Source: UBA3774 sp045600025 (GTDB lineage: Bacteria; Bacillota; Clostridia; Lachnospirales; Lachnospiraceae). From it: a stretch of DNA of 59,605 nt. Numbering within the stretch: the first letter of the stretch is position 1; each line of letters starts with the position of its first letter. Shown piece by piece: positions 7,543 to 15,553 of this stretch. The notes below the pieces were generated by a model. It had not been told where the DNA came from. It searched no databases and was given only the letters and a program-made list of their open reading frames with translations. The position numbers and the translations under genes were made by a program. The stretch is from positions 1 to 59,605 of the forward strand of contig JAZRXC010000064.1 in assembly GCA_045600025.1 (NCBI GenBank), read 5' to 3'.

Positions 7543-8739
7543 ATGTCAACAATTTTATCGGAAAAAGCATTAAAAGTTAAACCTTCGTCTACACTTGTAA
7601 TAACGGCAAAAGCAAGAGAACTAAAAGCGCAGGGAATAGATATTGCAAGCTTTGGTGCAGGAGAGCCGGATTTTCAGACGCCTGATAATATCCGCGATGC
7701 AGCGAAGGCGGCAATAGATGTCGGAAAGACGCATTACACCCCTGCGGCAGGAACGGTTGAACTTCGGACTGCAATATCTGAAAAATTCAAGAACGTGAAT
7801 AATCTGGAATATTCTCCGGAACAGATAGTTGTCAGTAATGGTGGTAAGCATTCACTGACGAATATATTCCAGGCTATTTTGAATCCCGGCGATGAAGTGA
7901 TTATTCCGGCTCCTTTCTGGCTTAGTTATCCTGAGATGGTAAGCCTCTGCAGTGGCGTACCGGTAATTGTTGCCTGCAAGAAGAAAAACAGCTATAAGAT
8001 TACTGCAGATGAACTTCTGGCGGCAGTTACACCTCGTACAAAGGCATTTGTGCTTAACAATCCCTGCAATCCGACGGGAGCAGTTTATTCAAAAGACGAG
8101 CTTGAAAGTATTGCCGAAGTAGCCGTAGAAAAAGATTTCTTCGTTATTTCAGACGAGATGTATGAGGGATTGAATTATACCGGCGAAAAATCCTGCAGTA
8201 TAGCATCTTTAGGCAAAGAGATATACGAGCGCACTATAACCTGTTCAGGCATATCAAAGAGTTATGCGATGACGGGATGGCGAATCGGCTATACCGGAAG
8301 CACCAAAGAGATTGCAAAAGTGATGTCCAATATACAGAGCCATCAGACCTCGAATCCATCATCTATTTCACAGGCAGCAGCAGTAGAGGCAATATCAGGC
8401 CCCCAGGACACGGTTCATGCAATGGCGGAGGTATTTCAGAAACGCCGTGATTTGTTATACGGACGCATTTCTCAGATGCCCTATTTTTCGGTAATCAAGC
8501 CCGAAGGCGCATTTTATCAACTCGTAGACTGTAACGAATTACGCGGACTCACCTATAAAGGCAGAATGATAAACGATGCTGTCGATATAGCAGACATTCT
8601 TATAAATGACTATTATGTTGCGGTAATTCCGTGTGCAGATTTCGGGATGCCTTATCATATCAGACTTTCTTATGCAACATCTGAGGCTGAGATTAACAAG
8701 GGTCTGGATAGAATAGAAGCATTTTTAAATGAAATATAA
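7543..8739 (+). CDS. PLP-dependent aminotransferase, class I/II (aspartate aminotransferase type)
   Basis: Cytosolic PLP enzyme transferring amino groups between an amino acid, probably aspartate, and 2-oxoglutarate. The 398-residue protein has the class I fold I hallmarks: FGAGEPDFQTP near 37-47, NNPCNPTGA (172-180), ISDEMYEG, and the cofactor lysine K239 in SGISKSYAMTGWRIGY. This matches the AspC/PatA group of Firmicutes; substrate preference cannot be fixed from sequence. The ATG at 7543 follows GGAG. A TATAAT at 7496-7501 may be its -10, although no good -35 is visible. A strong terminator follows, so it seems to be a single-gene unit. Confidence 0.88.
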   Translation: MSTILSEKALKVKPSSTLVITAKARELKAQGIDIASFGAGEPDFQTPDNIRDAAKAAIDVGKTHYTPAAGTVELRTAISEKFKNVNNLEYSPEQIVVSNGGKHSLTNIFQAILNPGDEVIIPAPFWLSYPEMVSLCSGVPVIVACKKKNSYKITADELLAAVTPRTKAFVLNNPCNPTGAVYSKDELESIAEVAVEKDFFVISDEMYEGLNYTGEKSCSIASLGKEIYERTITCSGISKSYAMTGWRIGYTGSTKEIAKVMSNIQSHQTSNPSSISQAAAVEAISGPQDTVHAMAEVFQKRRDLLYGRISQMPYFSVIKPEGAFYQLVDCNELRGLTYKGRMINDAVDIADILINDYYVAVIPCADFGMPYHIRLSYATSEAEINKGLDRIEAFLNEI

Positions 8740-8757
8740 TATTTTCATTTTTTAGGG

Positions 8758-8781
8758 AAGGCTCTGCAAATGCAGAGCCTT
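8758..8781 (+). terminator. Aminotransferase gene terminator
   Basis: A perfect 10-bp stem (AAGGCTCTGC / GCAGAGCCTT) with loop AAAT is followed by a U-rich tract ending near 8793. Confidence 0.85.
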
Positions 8782-8867
8782 TCACACTTTTTTCACTTTC
8801 TTGTAATATAATGAACATACTTAAAAGATAATATTACAGTAGATTTTTTCTTTAAGGAGGAAAAACT

Positions 8868-10274
8868 ATGGAATACGAATGGGATAAAGACGAGAACGAA
8901 ACAGAAAATATTTATCATCGTAGTTTCGTAAATCAGCAGGATACACAATACACTCAGCAGAGCTTTACTGAGGATACGGAACCGAAAAAGCCGAAGAAGA
9001 AAAAAAGCAAAACTCCGTTAATCGCAATTTTGTGCGCGATTATTCTCGGTGCAGCGGCAGGCGGCACTTATTACCTGATCAGCACACTGTCCCAAAAACA
9101 GCCGGAGCCGGAAAATCCTGTAATCGAATTGCCAACGGAACCGGAAGTTATTTCAAATCCGATTGCGGATGTTACGGAACCTGATGATCCTGAAGTTAAT
9201 AAATATTCTCTCGATGTCAGTGACCTTGTTGATGCAACTATGCCGTCACTTGTTGCTATTACAAATATTTCCGTTAAAGAAGTTCAGGACATATTCGGCA
9301 TGTGGGGATTCGGAGGAAACGGGCATTCGCTTCAACAGGAGGAAACAAGCCGCGGAACAGGTGTAATTATTGAGCAAAGCAGTAAAGAGATTCTTATAGT
9401 AACAAATGCTCATGTTGTTGCCGGAGCTGAGACCCTTACTGTAAGTTTTGTTGACAACAATGCAAGTAATGCAATTGTTAAGGGCTATGATGAAAGCATT
9501 GATATCGCAGTTATCGCCGTAAATATAAACGATATTCCCGCAGAGACGCTTCAGGTTATAAAAAAGGCATCTTTTGGTAAATCTGCTGATATCAAAATCG
9601 GACAGCAAGTAGTTGCAATCGGAAATGCGCTAGGATACGGACAATCAGTAACGACAGGTATTATCAGTGCGGTTGACCGCACACTGTCAACCTCATCAGC
9701 TAAGCTTATTCAAACTGATGCTGCTATCAACCCCGGCAATTCCGGAGGCGCGCTTTTCAATATGCAATGCGAAATCATCGGAATAAATAACTCAAAGCTG
9801 GTTGATTCCAATGTAGAAGGTATGGGATTTGCGATTCCTTCTGATATCGTAAAGCCGCTGATCGATACGTTGCTTGACAGAGCAAAACGCGAAAAAGTTC
9901 CGGCAGAGAAGTCCTCGTATCTCGGAATATACAATCAGACACTGGATGCCGAGACTGCTGCAATGTACGGACTTCCGGCAGGCGTATATATCACTGAAGT
10001 TATAGAAGGAAGTCCTGCAGATAAGGCGGGAATACCTGCACATAGTGTGCTGATAAAATTTGACGGAATATCAATAACGACCGGTGAGCAATTAAAAGAA
10101 TATTTGCAGTATTATGCTGCAGGCGAAACGGTGAACGTAGTTGTTATGGAATATGAAAACGGCGCTTATGTAGAAAAAACCTACAGTGTAACACTGGAAC
10201 ACGCCGAATCCGGTGAAGAGCCCAATATTCAGAACAATATATTGCAGCAGCTGCCGTTTGGATTTGACGATTGA
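8868..10274 (+). CDS. HtrA/DegP-like membrane-anchored serine protease
   Basis: Cell-surface quality-control protease of the trypsin-like S1C family. The 468-residue protein has a charged cytoplasmic N-terminus with a lysine run (40-48), one transmembrane helix (about 51-73) and a Pro/Glu-rich linker. The protease domain carries the triad H182 (TNAHVV), D212 (DIAVI) and S292 (GNSGG). A single PDZ domain starts around 350, with AGVYITEVIEGSPADKAGI as ligand groove. The start follows TAAGGAGG. A terminator lies upstream, and TATAAT at 8807-8812 may be its -10. The short gap to the next gene holds a promoter for that gene. Confidence 0.93.
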   Translation: MEYEWDKDENETENIYHRSFVNQQDTQYTQQSFTEDTEPKKPKKKKSKTPLIAILCAIILGAAAGGTYYLISTLSQKQPEPENPVIELPTEPEVISNPIADVTEPDDPEVNKYSLDVSDLVDATMPSLVAITNISVKEVQDIFGMWGFGGNGHSLQQEETSRGTGVIIEQSSKEILIVTNAHVVAGAETLTVSFVDNNASNAIVKGYDESIDIAVIAVNINDIPAETLQVIKKASFGKSADIKIGQQVVAIGNALGYGQSVTTGIISAVDRTLSTSSAKLIQTDAAINPGNSGGALFNMQCEIIGINNSKLVDSNVEGMGFAIPSDIVKPLIDTLLDRAKREKVPAEKSSYLGIYNQTLDAETAAMYGLPAGVYITEVIEGSPADKAGIPAHSVLIKFDGISITTGEQLKEYLQYYAAGETVNVVVMEYENGAYVEKTYSVTLEHAESGEEPNIQNNILQQLPFGFDD

Positions 10275-10283
10275 TGCTTTATA

Positions 10284-10312
10284 TTGCACGCAGACAGAGT
10301 ATGTGATAAAAT
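10284..10312 (+). promoter_or_regulatory. Promoter placing the start point next to the metallophosphoesterase ATG
   Basis: TTGCAC (10284-10289), a 17-nt spacer and TAAAAT (10307-10312). The expected start point, about 7 nt beyond the -10, coincides within a few bases with the ATG at 10322. Confidence 0.55.
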
Positions 10313-10321
10313 CCATTCGTA

Positions 10322-11131
10322 ATGGACATCAGGGTTAATCAGTATGAATTAACAGATAATAAATTTCCGAAAGAGCTGTCCGGTTACCGGATAGCTCTTT
10401 TCTCAGATACGCATAATATGCCGCCAAAATTTCACGAGGAATTAGCGCATCTTATTAAAAGCGTGAATCCTGACGTAGCGCTTTTTGCCGGCGATGCTGT
10501 TAAGAAGCGTAAAAATAATCGCGATGGTTCCGGAAGTGAATACGCCCTTCAGCTATTTGAGCGCCTTGCCTCACAATTCATTGTTTACTATGTTACAGGC
10601 AACCACGATAAGCGTTGGGAGAAGCTTACTTCTTCAAATGGTAAGTATCGTGAATATATGCAAGCTATTTCTGCGCTGGGAATTCATACACTCATGAATG
10701 AGAGAGTTGTCCTTGCTCCCGGACTGTATCTTTCGGGGCTTGATTTGCCACTTAAGAATTATCTCTCTGAGAAAAATGCTCCGGAATTATCTTCGTTGCG
10801 CGCTGACCTTGGCGAACCGGATCCGAATGCATATGAAATTCTGCTTGCGCATTCGCCGGTATTCTTTGATACTTACAAGGAGTGGGGCGCTGACCTTTCA
10901 CTATGCGGCCACATGCATGGCGGAGTTTTGAAGCTCCCGGGCGGAAGAGGATTGTATTCGCCGTATGGTACGATATTTCCGAAGTACGCGCACGGACATT
11001 TTGAAGATAATGGCAAGCACATGATCGTCTGCACAGGGACATGCGATCATAGAGCAAGATTTGAAAAACTAAATCCCTGCGAGCTTGTTTTGATTACTTT
11101 AACACACAAGGAGGATGCACATGGAACTTGA
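10322..11131 (+). CDS. Calcineurin-like metallophosphoesterase
   Basis: Predicted dinuclear-metal phosphoesterase of 269 residues. Motifs occur in order: SDTH (28-31), AGDAV, TGNHD, LAHSP and CGHMHGG, together supplying the metal ligands. It resembles the YkuE/YaeI group acting at the membrane, but no signal peptide or transmembrane helix is visible, and the substrate is unknown. No ribosome site precedes the ATG, a stop codon lies five codons upstream in frame, and the next Met falls inside the first motif, so the start is well fixed. A promoter immediately upstream suggests a leaderless message. The 3' end overlaps scpA by 11 nt. Confidence 0.88.
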   Translation: MDIRVNQYELTDNKFPKELSGYRIALFSDTHNMPPKFHEELAHLIKSVNPDVALFAGDAVKKRKNNRDGSGSEYALQLFERLASQFIVYYVTGNHDKRWEKLTSSNGKYREYMQAISALGIHTLMNERVVLAPGLYLSGLDLPLKNYLSEKNAPELSSLRADLGEPDPNAYEILLAHSPVFFDTYKEWGADLSLCGHMHGGVLKLPGGRGLYSPYGTIFPKYAHGHFEDNGKHMIVCTGTCDHRARFEKLNPCELVLITLTHKEDAHGT

Positions 11132-11882
11132 ATTCAAGCTGCCGGCCTTTGAAGGGCCTATTGAGCTGCTGCTGCATCTGATAGAAAAGAATAAAGTAAA
11201 TATTTACGACATTCCGATTGCCGAGATTACGGATCAGTATATTGACTATATGGAGCACATGGAGGCAGTTGACCTCGATGTTATGAGTGACTTTCTTGTT
11301 ATGGCGGCGACTCTGCTTGATATTAAAGCGCGTATGCTTCTGCCTCATGAAGAGGAGATGACGGATGAGGACGATCCTCGTCGCGAGCTTGTTGAACGCC
11401 TGCTCGAATATAAGAAATACAAGTATATCAGCGGCGAACTTAAGGACATGAGCGTAGGCAGCGAACAGATTCTGTACAGTGCCGAGCGTTTACCTGATGA
11501 GGTTGTGTCATATCGTCCGCCGGTTAATCTTGACAATTTGCTTTCGGATGTAACTCTTGAAAAATTATCTGAGATTTTTCGTGAGGTTGCCGGACGTTCG
11601 CAGGAGCGTATTAATTACGAGGGAAAGAACTTCGGCAAGATTGAGCGTGAGACTATTCCGATTGAGCTTCGCATTGAGCATGTAAAAAAGATGGTTTCCC
11701 GCGGCAAGAAACGTTCTTTCAGAGCACTTCTTTCAGAGAGCGCTTCAAGGACAGAAATAATCGTAACATTTCTTGCAATACTGGAATTACTTAAATCCGG
11801 TGAAATAAAACTCACCGAGGACAGTACCTGTAACGACTTTACATTGGAGGAAGGTCATGAATCAAAACAAAGCAACGATTGA
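11121..11882 (+). CDS. scpA: Segregation and condensation protein A
   Basis: Kleisin subunit that bridges the SMC dimer and recruits ScpB during chromosome condensation and segregation. The 253-residue product has the conserved ScpA start (FKLPAFEGPIELLLHLIEKNKVNIYDIPI), DVMSDFLVMAATLLDIKARMLLP, and a C-terminal winged-helix part (FLAILELLKSGEIKL). Of two in-frame ATGs at 11115 and 11121, the second is 6 nt from AGGAGG and is preferred. It overlaps the upstream gene by 11 nt and scpB by 26 nt, so the three are translationally coupled. Confidence 0.96.
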   Translation: MELEFKLPAFEGPIELLLHLIEKNKVNIYDIPIAEITDQYIDYMEHMEAVDLDVMSDFLVMAATLLDIKARMLLPHEEEMTDEDDPRRELVERLLEYKKYKYISGELKDMSVGSEQILYSAERLPDEVVSYRPPVNLDNLLSDVTLEKLSEIFREVAGRSQERINYEGKNFGKIERETIPIELRIEHVKKMVSRGKKRSFRALLSESASRTEIIVTFLAILELLKSGEIKLTEDSTCNDFTLEEGHESKQSND

Positions 11883-12537
11883 AGGAATACTATTTGCCAA
11901 GGGTGAACCGGTAGAAGCGGCTGACCTTGCGCAGGTACTCGGGATAGAAGTATCAGAGGTTATTACACTGACAGAAGAACTGGCATCAGAATACGCCGAA
12001 GAAGGACGCGGAATTAACATTATCCGCCTTGAGGATTCATATCAGATGTGCACAAATAAGTCTGTTTATGAGGCTCTGATAAAGCTTGTGTCAATACCTC
12101 CGCGCTATCGCCTTACCGATGTTATGTTGGAGACACTTTCAATTATCGCTTATATGCAGCCGGTTACGCGTCTTGAGATTGAGACTATCCGCGGAGTAAG
12201 TTCTGATCATGCGGTTAATAAGTTAATTGAGTATGGCTTGATTGAAGAGGCAGGAAGAAAGCGCGCACCCGGTCGTCCTCAGACCTTCAGAACTACCGAC
12301 GAGTTCCTGCGTCGCTTCCAGATATCGGGCCGTGATGACCTTCCTACTGTCAGTCCCGAGATGCTTGAAGAAATCAAGAAAGCTGTTGCTGAAGAGACAG
12401 GCTATTTTGACGAAGATCCTCAGCAGATTGAACTCGACCTTGAAGATCCTACCAAGGAAGAAATCCGTGAAGAAACAGATGCAGATGTCATTGACAAGAC
12501 ACCTGCACCTGTTGAAAATGTTGATATAGAGATTTAA
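11857..12537 (+). CDS. scpB: Segregation and condensation protein B
   Basis: Partner of ScpA in the SMC condensin complex. The 226-residue protein has the family's tandem winged helices: ATIEGILFAKGEPVEAADLAQVL at the start, and LETLSIIAYMQPVTRLEIETIRGV with LIEEAGRKRAPGRPQTFRTT in the second. The C-terminal about 45 residues are acidic and variable. A GGAGG lies in the scpA coding region just ahead of the ATG. It ends one base from the stop of the convergent nhaC gene, so there is no space for a terminator. Confidence 0.96.
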   Translation: MNQNKATIEGILFAKGEPVEAADLAQVLGIEVSEVITLTEELASEYAEEGRGINIIRLEDSYQMCTNKSVYEALIKLVSIPPRYRLTDVMLETLSIIAYMQPVTRLEIETIRGVSSDHAVNKLIEYGLIEEAGRKRAPGRPQTFRTTDEFLRRFQISGRDDLPTVSPEMLEEIKKAVAEETGYFDEDPQQIELDLEDPTKEEIREETDADVIDKTPAPVENVDIEI

Positions 12538-12538
12538 T

Positions 12539-13936
12539 TTAAGCAGCTATAAATCCTAATACAAGGTATAGAATCGCAGCTACTCCGGCGCAGGTAAGCG
12601 CATAGGGGAGCTGCGTTTTTACGTGGTCAACGTGATCGGAACCTGCGCCCATTGAGGCCATTATGGTTGTATCACTGACAGGTGAGCAATGGTCACCGAA
12701 TACGCCGCCGCCCTGAACTGCTGCGAGGCACAGAAGCACGAGCAGAGATATCTGATTGTCAGATGCTGCAAATGCTATCGGAAGTGCCAGCGGAAGGCAG
12801 ATTGCGTATGTGCCCCATGAGGTTCCGGTGGCAAATGAAAGGATTGCGCAGATTACAAATATTAAGAAAGGCAGAAGAGCGGGTGTTAAGAACCCTTCTG
12901 TTATCTGGATGATATAATTTGCGGTTCCCATATGAGAGCTTAATGTGTTAAGCGGGTATGAAACGGCAAGTACCATAAGCGCAGGCATTGCACCGGTGAT
13001 TCCGTCAGAAAACGCACTCATAAGATCCTTAAGCTTCATGCCCTGAATCAGGAAGGAGATGGACATAAGGATTATGATTATCGTAACTGCTTCGAGGATT
13101 CTCATCTCCCCGCCGACAAATTCGGTAAGTACGGTGATTATTACGAGCAGTACTGTCGGAAGAATGAAGTTGATGAATACACGAGGCTTCTCAAGTAAGC
13201 CTTTTCCTTCAATGGTAGTGGATGAAAGCGGTACGGCACCGTCTGCTACGAGCTTGCCTTCTTCAAGTGCACGCTTTTCGGCTTTTTTCATAGGGCCGAA
13301 GTCCTTGATGATTCCGGCACCGATGAGTCCTACGAGTGCTACGCAGGCAATTGCATAGAAGTTGAGCGGGATTGATTTGAATACGGTATGGAGTGCTACA
13401 TCAGTATCATTTAATCCGATACAGCCTATTCCGACTATCAGCCCTGCTACGTATGAAGGCCAGCTTGAATAAGGACAAATTACCGCGAGAGGTGATGCGG
13501 TCGAGTCTGAAATGTATGCAAGCTTTTCGCGGGAGATTTTTGCTTTGTCGGAGAGGCGTCTCATGACTGATCCAACGAATAGCGGTGACATGGAGTCTGC
13601 AAAGCAGAAGAGCCCGAGGAACCAGGACAGTAACTGCACGCCGCGGCGCTTTAGGTTCTTTGATTGTACGTATGTAGTAAAGCCGTCAATTGCGCCGCTC
13701 TTTTCGTAGTAGGATACAAGTACTCCGAAGAAAAGTATGATGAATGCTACCCAGATGAAGTCAGCATTGCCCAGAGATTCCATAATTAAATCCGTGAATC
13801 CCCATACGCCGGCGCCGGAGATAAAGCATCCGATGATGCAGGCGATAGCAAGCGAAAATACGGTATTTCTGGTTATCAGAGAAAGTGCAATCGCTATTAC
13901 TATCGGGATAAGCGATATAATGCCCATATTGTCCAT
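12539..13936 (-). CDS. NhaC-family Na+/H+ antiporter
   Basis: Polytopic membrane transporter of 465 residues with about 11-12 hydrophobic segments. Family motifs are clear: FADSMSPLFVGSVMRRLSDK, SDSTASPLAVICPYSSWPSY, FATGTSWGTYAICLPLALPIA and GGGVFGDHCSPVSDTTIMASMG. The last two are the signature of NhaC-type exchangers. Relatives exchange Na+ for H+ or import organic acids or amino acids with Na+, so the exact substrate is open. AAGGGAGG precedes the ATG. A good promoter lies upstream (13965-13993). It converges on scpB. Confidence 0.88.
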   Translation of the reverse strand: MDNMGIISLIPIVIAIALSLITRNTVFSLAIACIIGCFISGAGVWGFTDLIMESLGNADFIWVAFIILFFGVLVSYYEKSGAIDGFTTYVQSKNLKRRGVQLLSWFLGLFCFADSMSPLFVGSVMRRLSDKAKISREKLAYISDSTASPLAVICPYSSWPSYVAGLIVGIGCIGLNDTDVALHTVFKSIPLNFYAIACVALVGLIGAGIIKDFGPMKKAEKRALEEGKLVADGAVPLSSTTIEGKGLLEKPRVFINFILPTVLLVIITVLTEFVGGEMRILEAVTIIIILMSISFLIQGMKLKDLMSAFSDGITGAMPALMVLAVSYPLNTLSSHMGTANYIIQITEGFLTPALLPFLIFVICAILSFATGTSWGTYAICLPLALPIAFAASDNQISLLVLLCLAAVQGGGVFGDHCSPVSDTTIMASMGAGSDHVDHVKTQLPYALTCAGVAAILYLVLGFIAA

Positions 13937-13964
13937 ATCAAAATCCTCCCTTTATTTTGAATTA

Positions 13965-13993
13965 ATTATATATTTGATGTTTTACATAGTCAA
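13965..13993 (-). promoter_or_regulatory. Sigma-A promoter of the NhaC-family gene
   Basis: On the minus strand TTGACT (13988-13993) and TATAAT (13965-13970) are spaced by 17 nt. A second possible -35 (TTGACA) lies slightly further upstream. Confidence 0.65.
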
Positions 13994-14025
13994 ATGAAAT
14001 AAAGAAGGTGTCAAAAAGCGAACAA

Positions 14026-14064
14026 GTTCAGCCTGAGAGGGAAAAATGCTCCGATAGGCTGAAC
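14026..14064. other. Orphan hairpin between divergent promoters
   Basis: A perfect 9-bp inverted repeat (GTTCAGCCT / AGGCTGAAC) encloses 21 nt that contain a further GAG...CTC pair. It lies between the predicted nhaC and rarA promoters, outside both predicted leaders. On the minus strand it is followed by a modest U-run. This is the main feature of the 276-nt gap 13937-14212; no gene was seen there. Confidence 0.45.
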
Positions 14065-14130
14065 TGACTAAGTATTTGGGCACAGTGGTACGAACAGCCG
14101 GTTTGAGGAAAGAAAAATCACAAATTTTAC

Positions 14131-14160
14131 TTGCTATATAAATCGGTAATAAAGTATAAT
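14131..14160 (+). promoter_or_regulatory. Probable promoter of the rarA operon
   Basis: TTGCTA (14131-14136) and TATAAT (14155-14160) with an 18-nt spacer. A second TATAAT at 14170-14175 lacks a good -35. Confidence 0.55.
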
Positions 14161-14212
14161 AATCTAACCTATAATATGTTAAAGTTGAGCGTATTGTAGC
14201 GTCATTGAGGGT

Positions 14213-15553
14213 ATGGATTTATTTGACTATGCAAGACAGCAAAATAACAGGGCGGAATCCCCGCTCGCTAATAGGTTACGCCCGACAAAGCTTTCTGAGG
14301 TTGTCGGCCAACAGCATATATTAGGCGAGGGAAAACTTCTGACAAGAGCTATCAGTGCGGATAAGCTCAGTTCAGTTATATTCTTTGGCCCGCCCGGTAC
14401 AGGTAAGACGACGCTTGCACAGGTTATAGCGCATACAACCAGTTCAAATTTCTGCCAGCTGAATGCAACTACTTCAGGTAAGAAAGACATGGAGAAGGTG
14501 GTAGAGGATGCGAGAGAACTTCTTGGCGCAACCGAAAGAAGAACGATACTTTTTATAGACGAGATTCATCGTTTCAACAAAGCACAGCAAGATTACCTGC
14601 TGCCGTTTGTAGAGGACGGAACCATAATCCTGATAGGAGCAACTACGGAGAATCCCTACTTTGAGGTAAACGGGGCTCTGATATCAAGATCAAATGTATT
14701 TGAATTAAAACCGCTTTCTGCATCGGACATTGCTGTTCTTATCGAAAGAGCAGTATACGATGAAGAAAAAGGAATGGGCGCGTATAAGGCATATATAGAT
14801 GATGACGCACGAGATTTTCTTGCTGATATCAGCGGCGGCGATGCCCGCTTGGCGATAAATGCAGTAGAGCTTGCAGTCCTTACAACACCGCCCGGAGAAG
14901 ACGGAAGAATACACATTACAACTGAAGTAGCGGAAGAATGTATCCAGCGCAGGAATGTTCGTTACGATAAGAGCGGAGATAATCACTATAACATCATATC
15001 CGCATTTATTAAGAGCATGCGAGGATCGGATCCTGATGCAGCGGTATATTATCTCGCGAGAATGATATACGCAGGCGAAGATCCGAAATTCATCGCAAGA
15101 CGTATAATGATCTGCGCATGCGAAGACGTCGGATTGGCAGATCCTCATGCGATGATGGTAGCCGTAGCGGCATCTGAGATAGTGGAGCGCGTGGGCATGC
15201 CGGAAGGGCGCATACCGCTTGCTGAAGCGGCCATTTATGTAGCAACTGCACCGAAGAGCAACGCCTCATATCTCGCGGTAGAAAGCGCACTCGGCTCGGT
15301 AGAGGAAACCGCAATGGCATCCGTGCCGCCTCACCTTATTAATGCCAATTACAAAGGCGAAAGAGAAGAGCTCGGGCGGGGCATCGGTTACAAGTACGCG
15401 CATGATTTCCCCGGCCACTATGTAAAACAGCAATATCTGCCGGATGAACTTATAGGTACGACCTTTTTCAATCTCGGCAATAACGGGTACGAAAATCATA
15501 TCCGCAAATATTTAGAATACTGTAAAGAACTGGAAGAAAAGAGCAGCACGTGA
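14213..15553 (+). CDS. rarA: Replication-associated recombination protein A (AAA+ ATPase)
   Basis: AAA+ ATPase of the RarA/MgsA/WRNIP1 family acting at stalled replication forks with SSB. The 446-residue protein shows PLANRLRPTKLSEVVGQQH, Walker A GPPGTGKT (59-66), Walker B ILFIDEIHRF (112-121), the sensor ATTENP and the C-terminal tetramerisation domain with ARRIMICACEDVGLADP and PKSNASYLAVESALGSV. It is full length. GAGGG lies close to the ATG. The stop overlaps the start of the next, much larger gene by 4 nt, making it the first gene of an operon of unknowns. Confidence 0.96.
   Translation: MDLFDYARQQNNRAESPLANRLRPTKLSEVVGQQHILGEGKLLTRAISADKLSSVIFFGPPGTGKTTLAQVIAHTTSSNFCQLNATTSGKKDMEKVVEDARELLGATERRTILFIDEIHRFNKAQQDYLLPFVEDGTIILIGATTENPYFEVNGALISRSNVFELKPLSASDIAVLIERAVYDEEKGMGAYKAYIDDDARDFLADISGGDARLAINAVELAVLTTPPGEDGRIHITTEVAEECIQRRNVRYDKSGDNHYNIISAFIKSMRGSDPDAAVYYLARMIYAGEDPKFIARRIMICACEDVGLADPHAMMVAVAASEIVERVGMPEGRIPLAEAAIYVATAPKSNASYLAVESALGSVEETAMASVPPHLINANYKGEREELGRGIGYKYAHDFPGHYVKQQYLPDELIGTTFFNLGNNGYENHIRKYLEYCKELEEKSST

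Noticed and set aside
13937..14064. Na+ or Li+ riboswitch in the leader of the NhaC-family gene
   Set aside because: The hairpin lies upstream of the best promoter, and no known aptamer signature could be matched.
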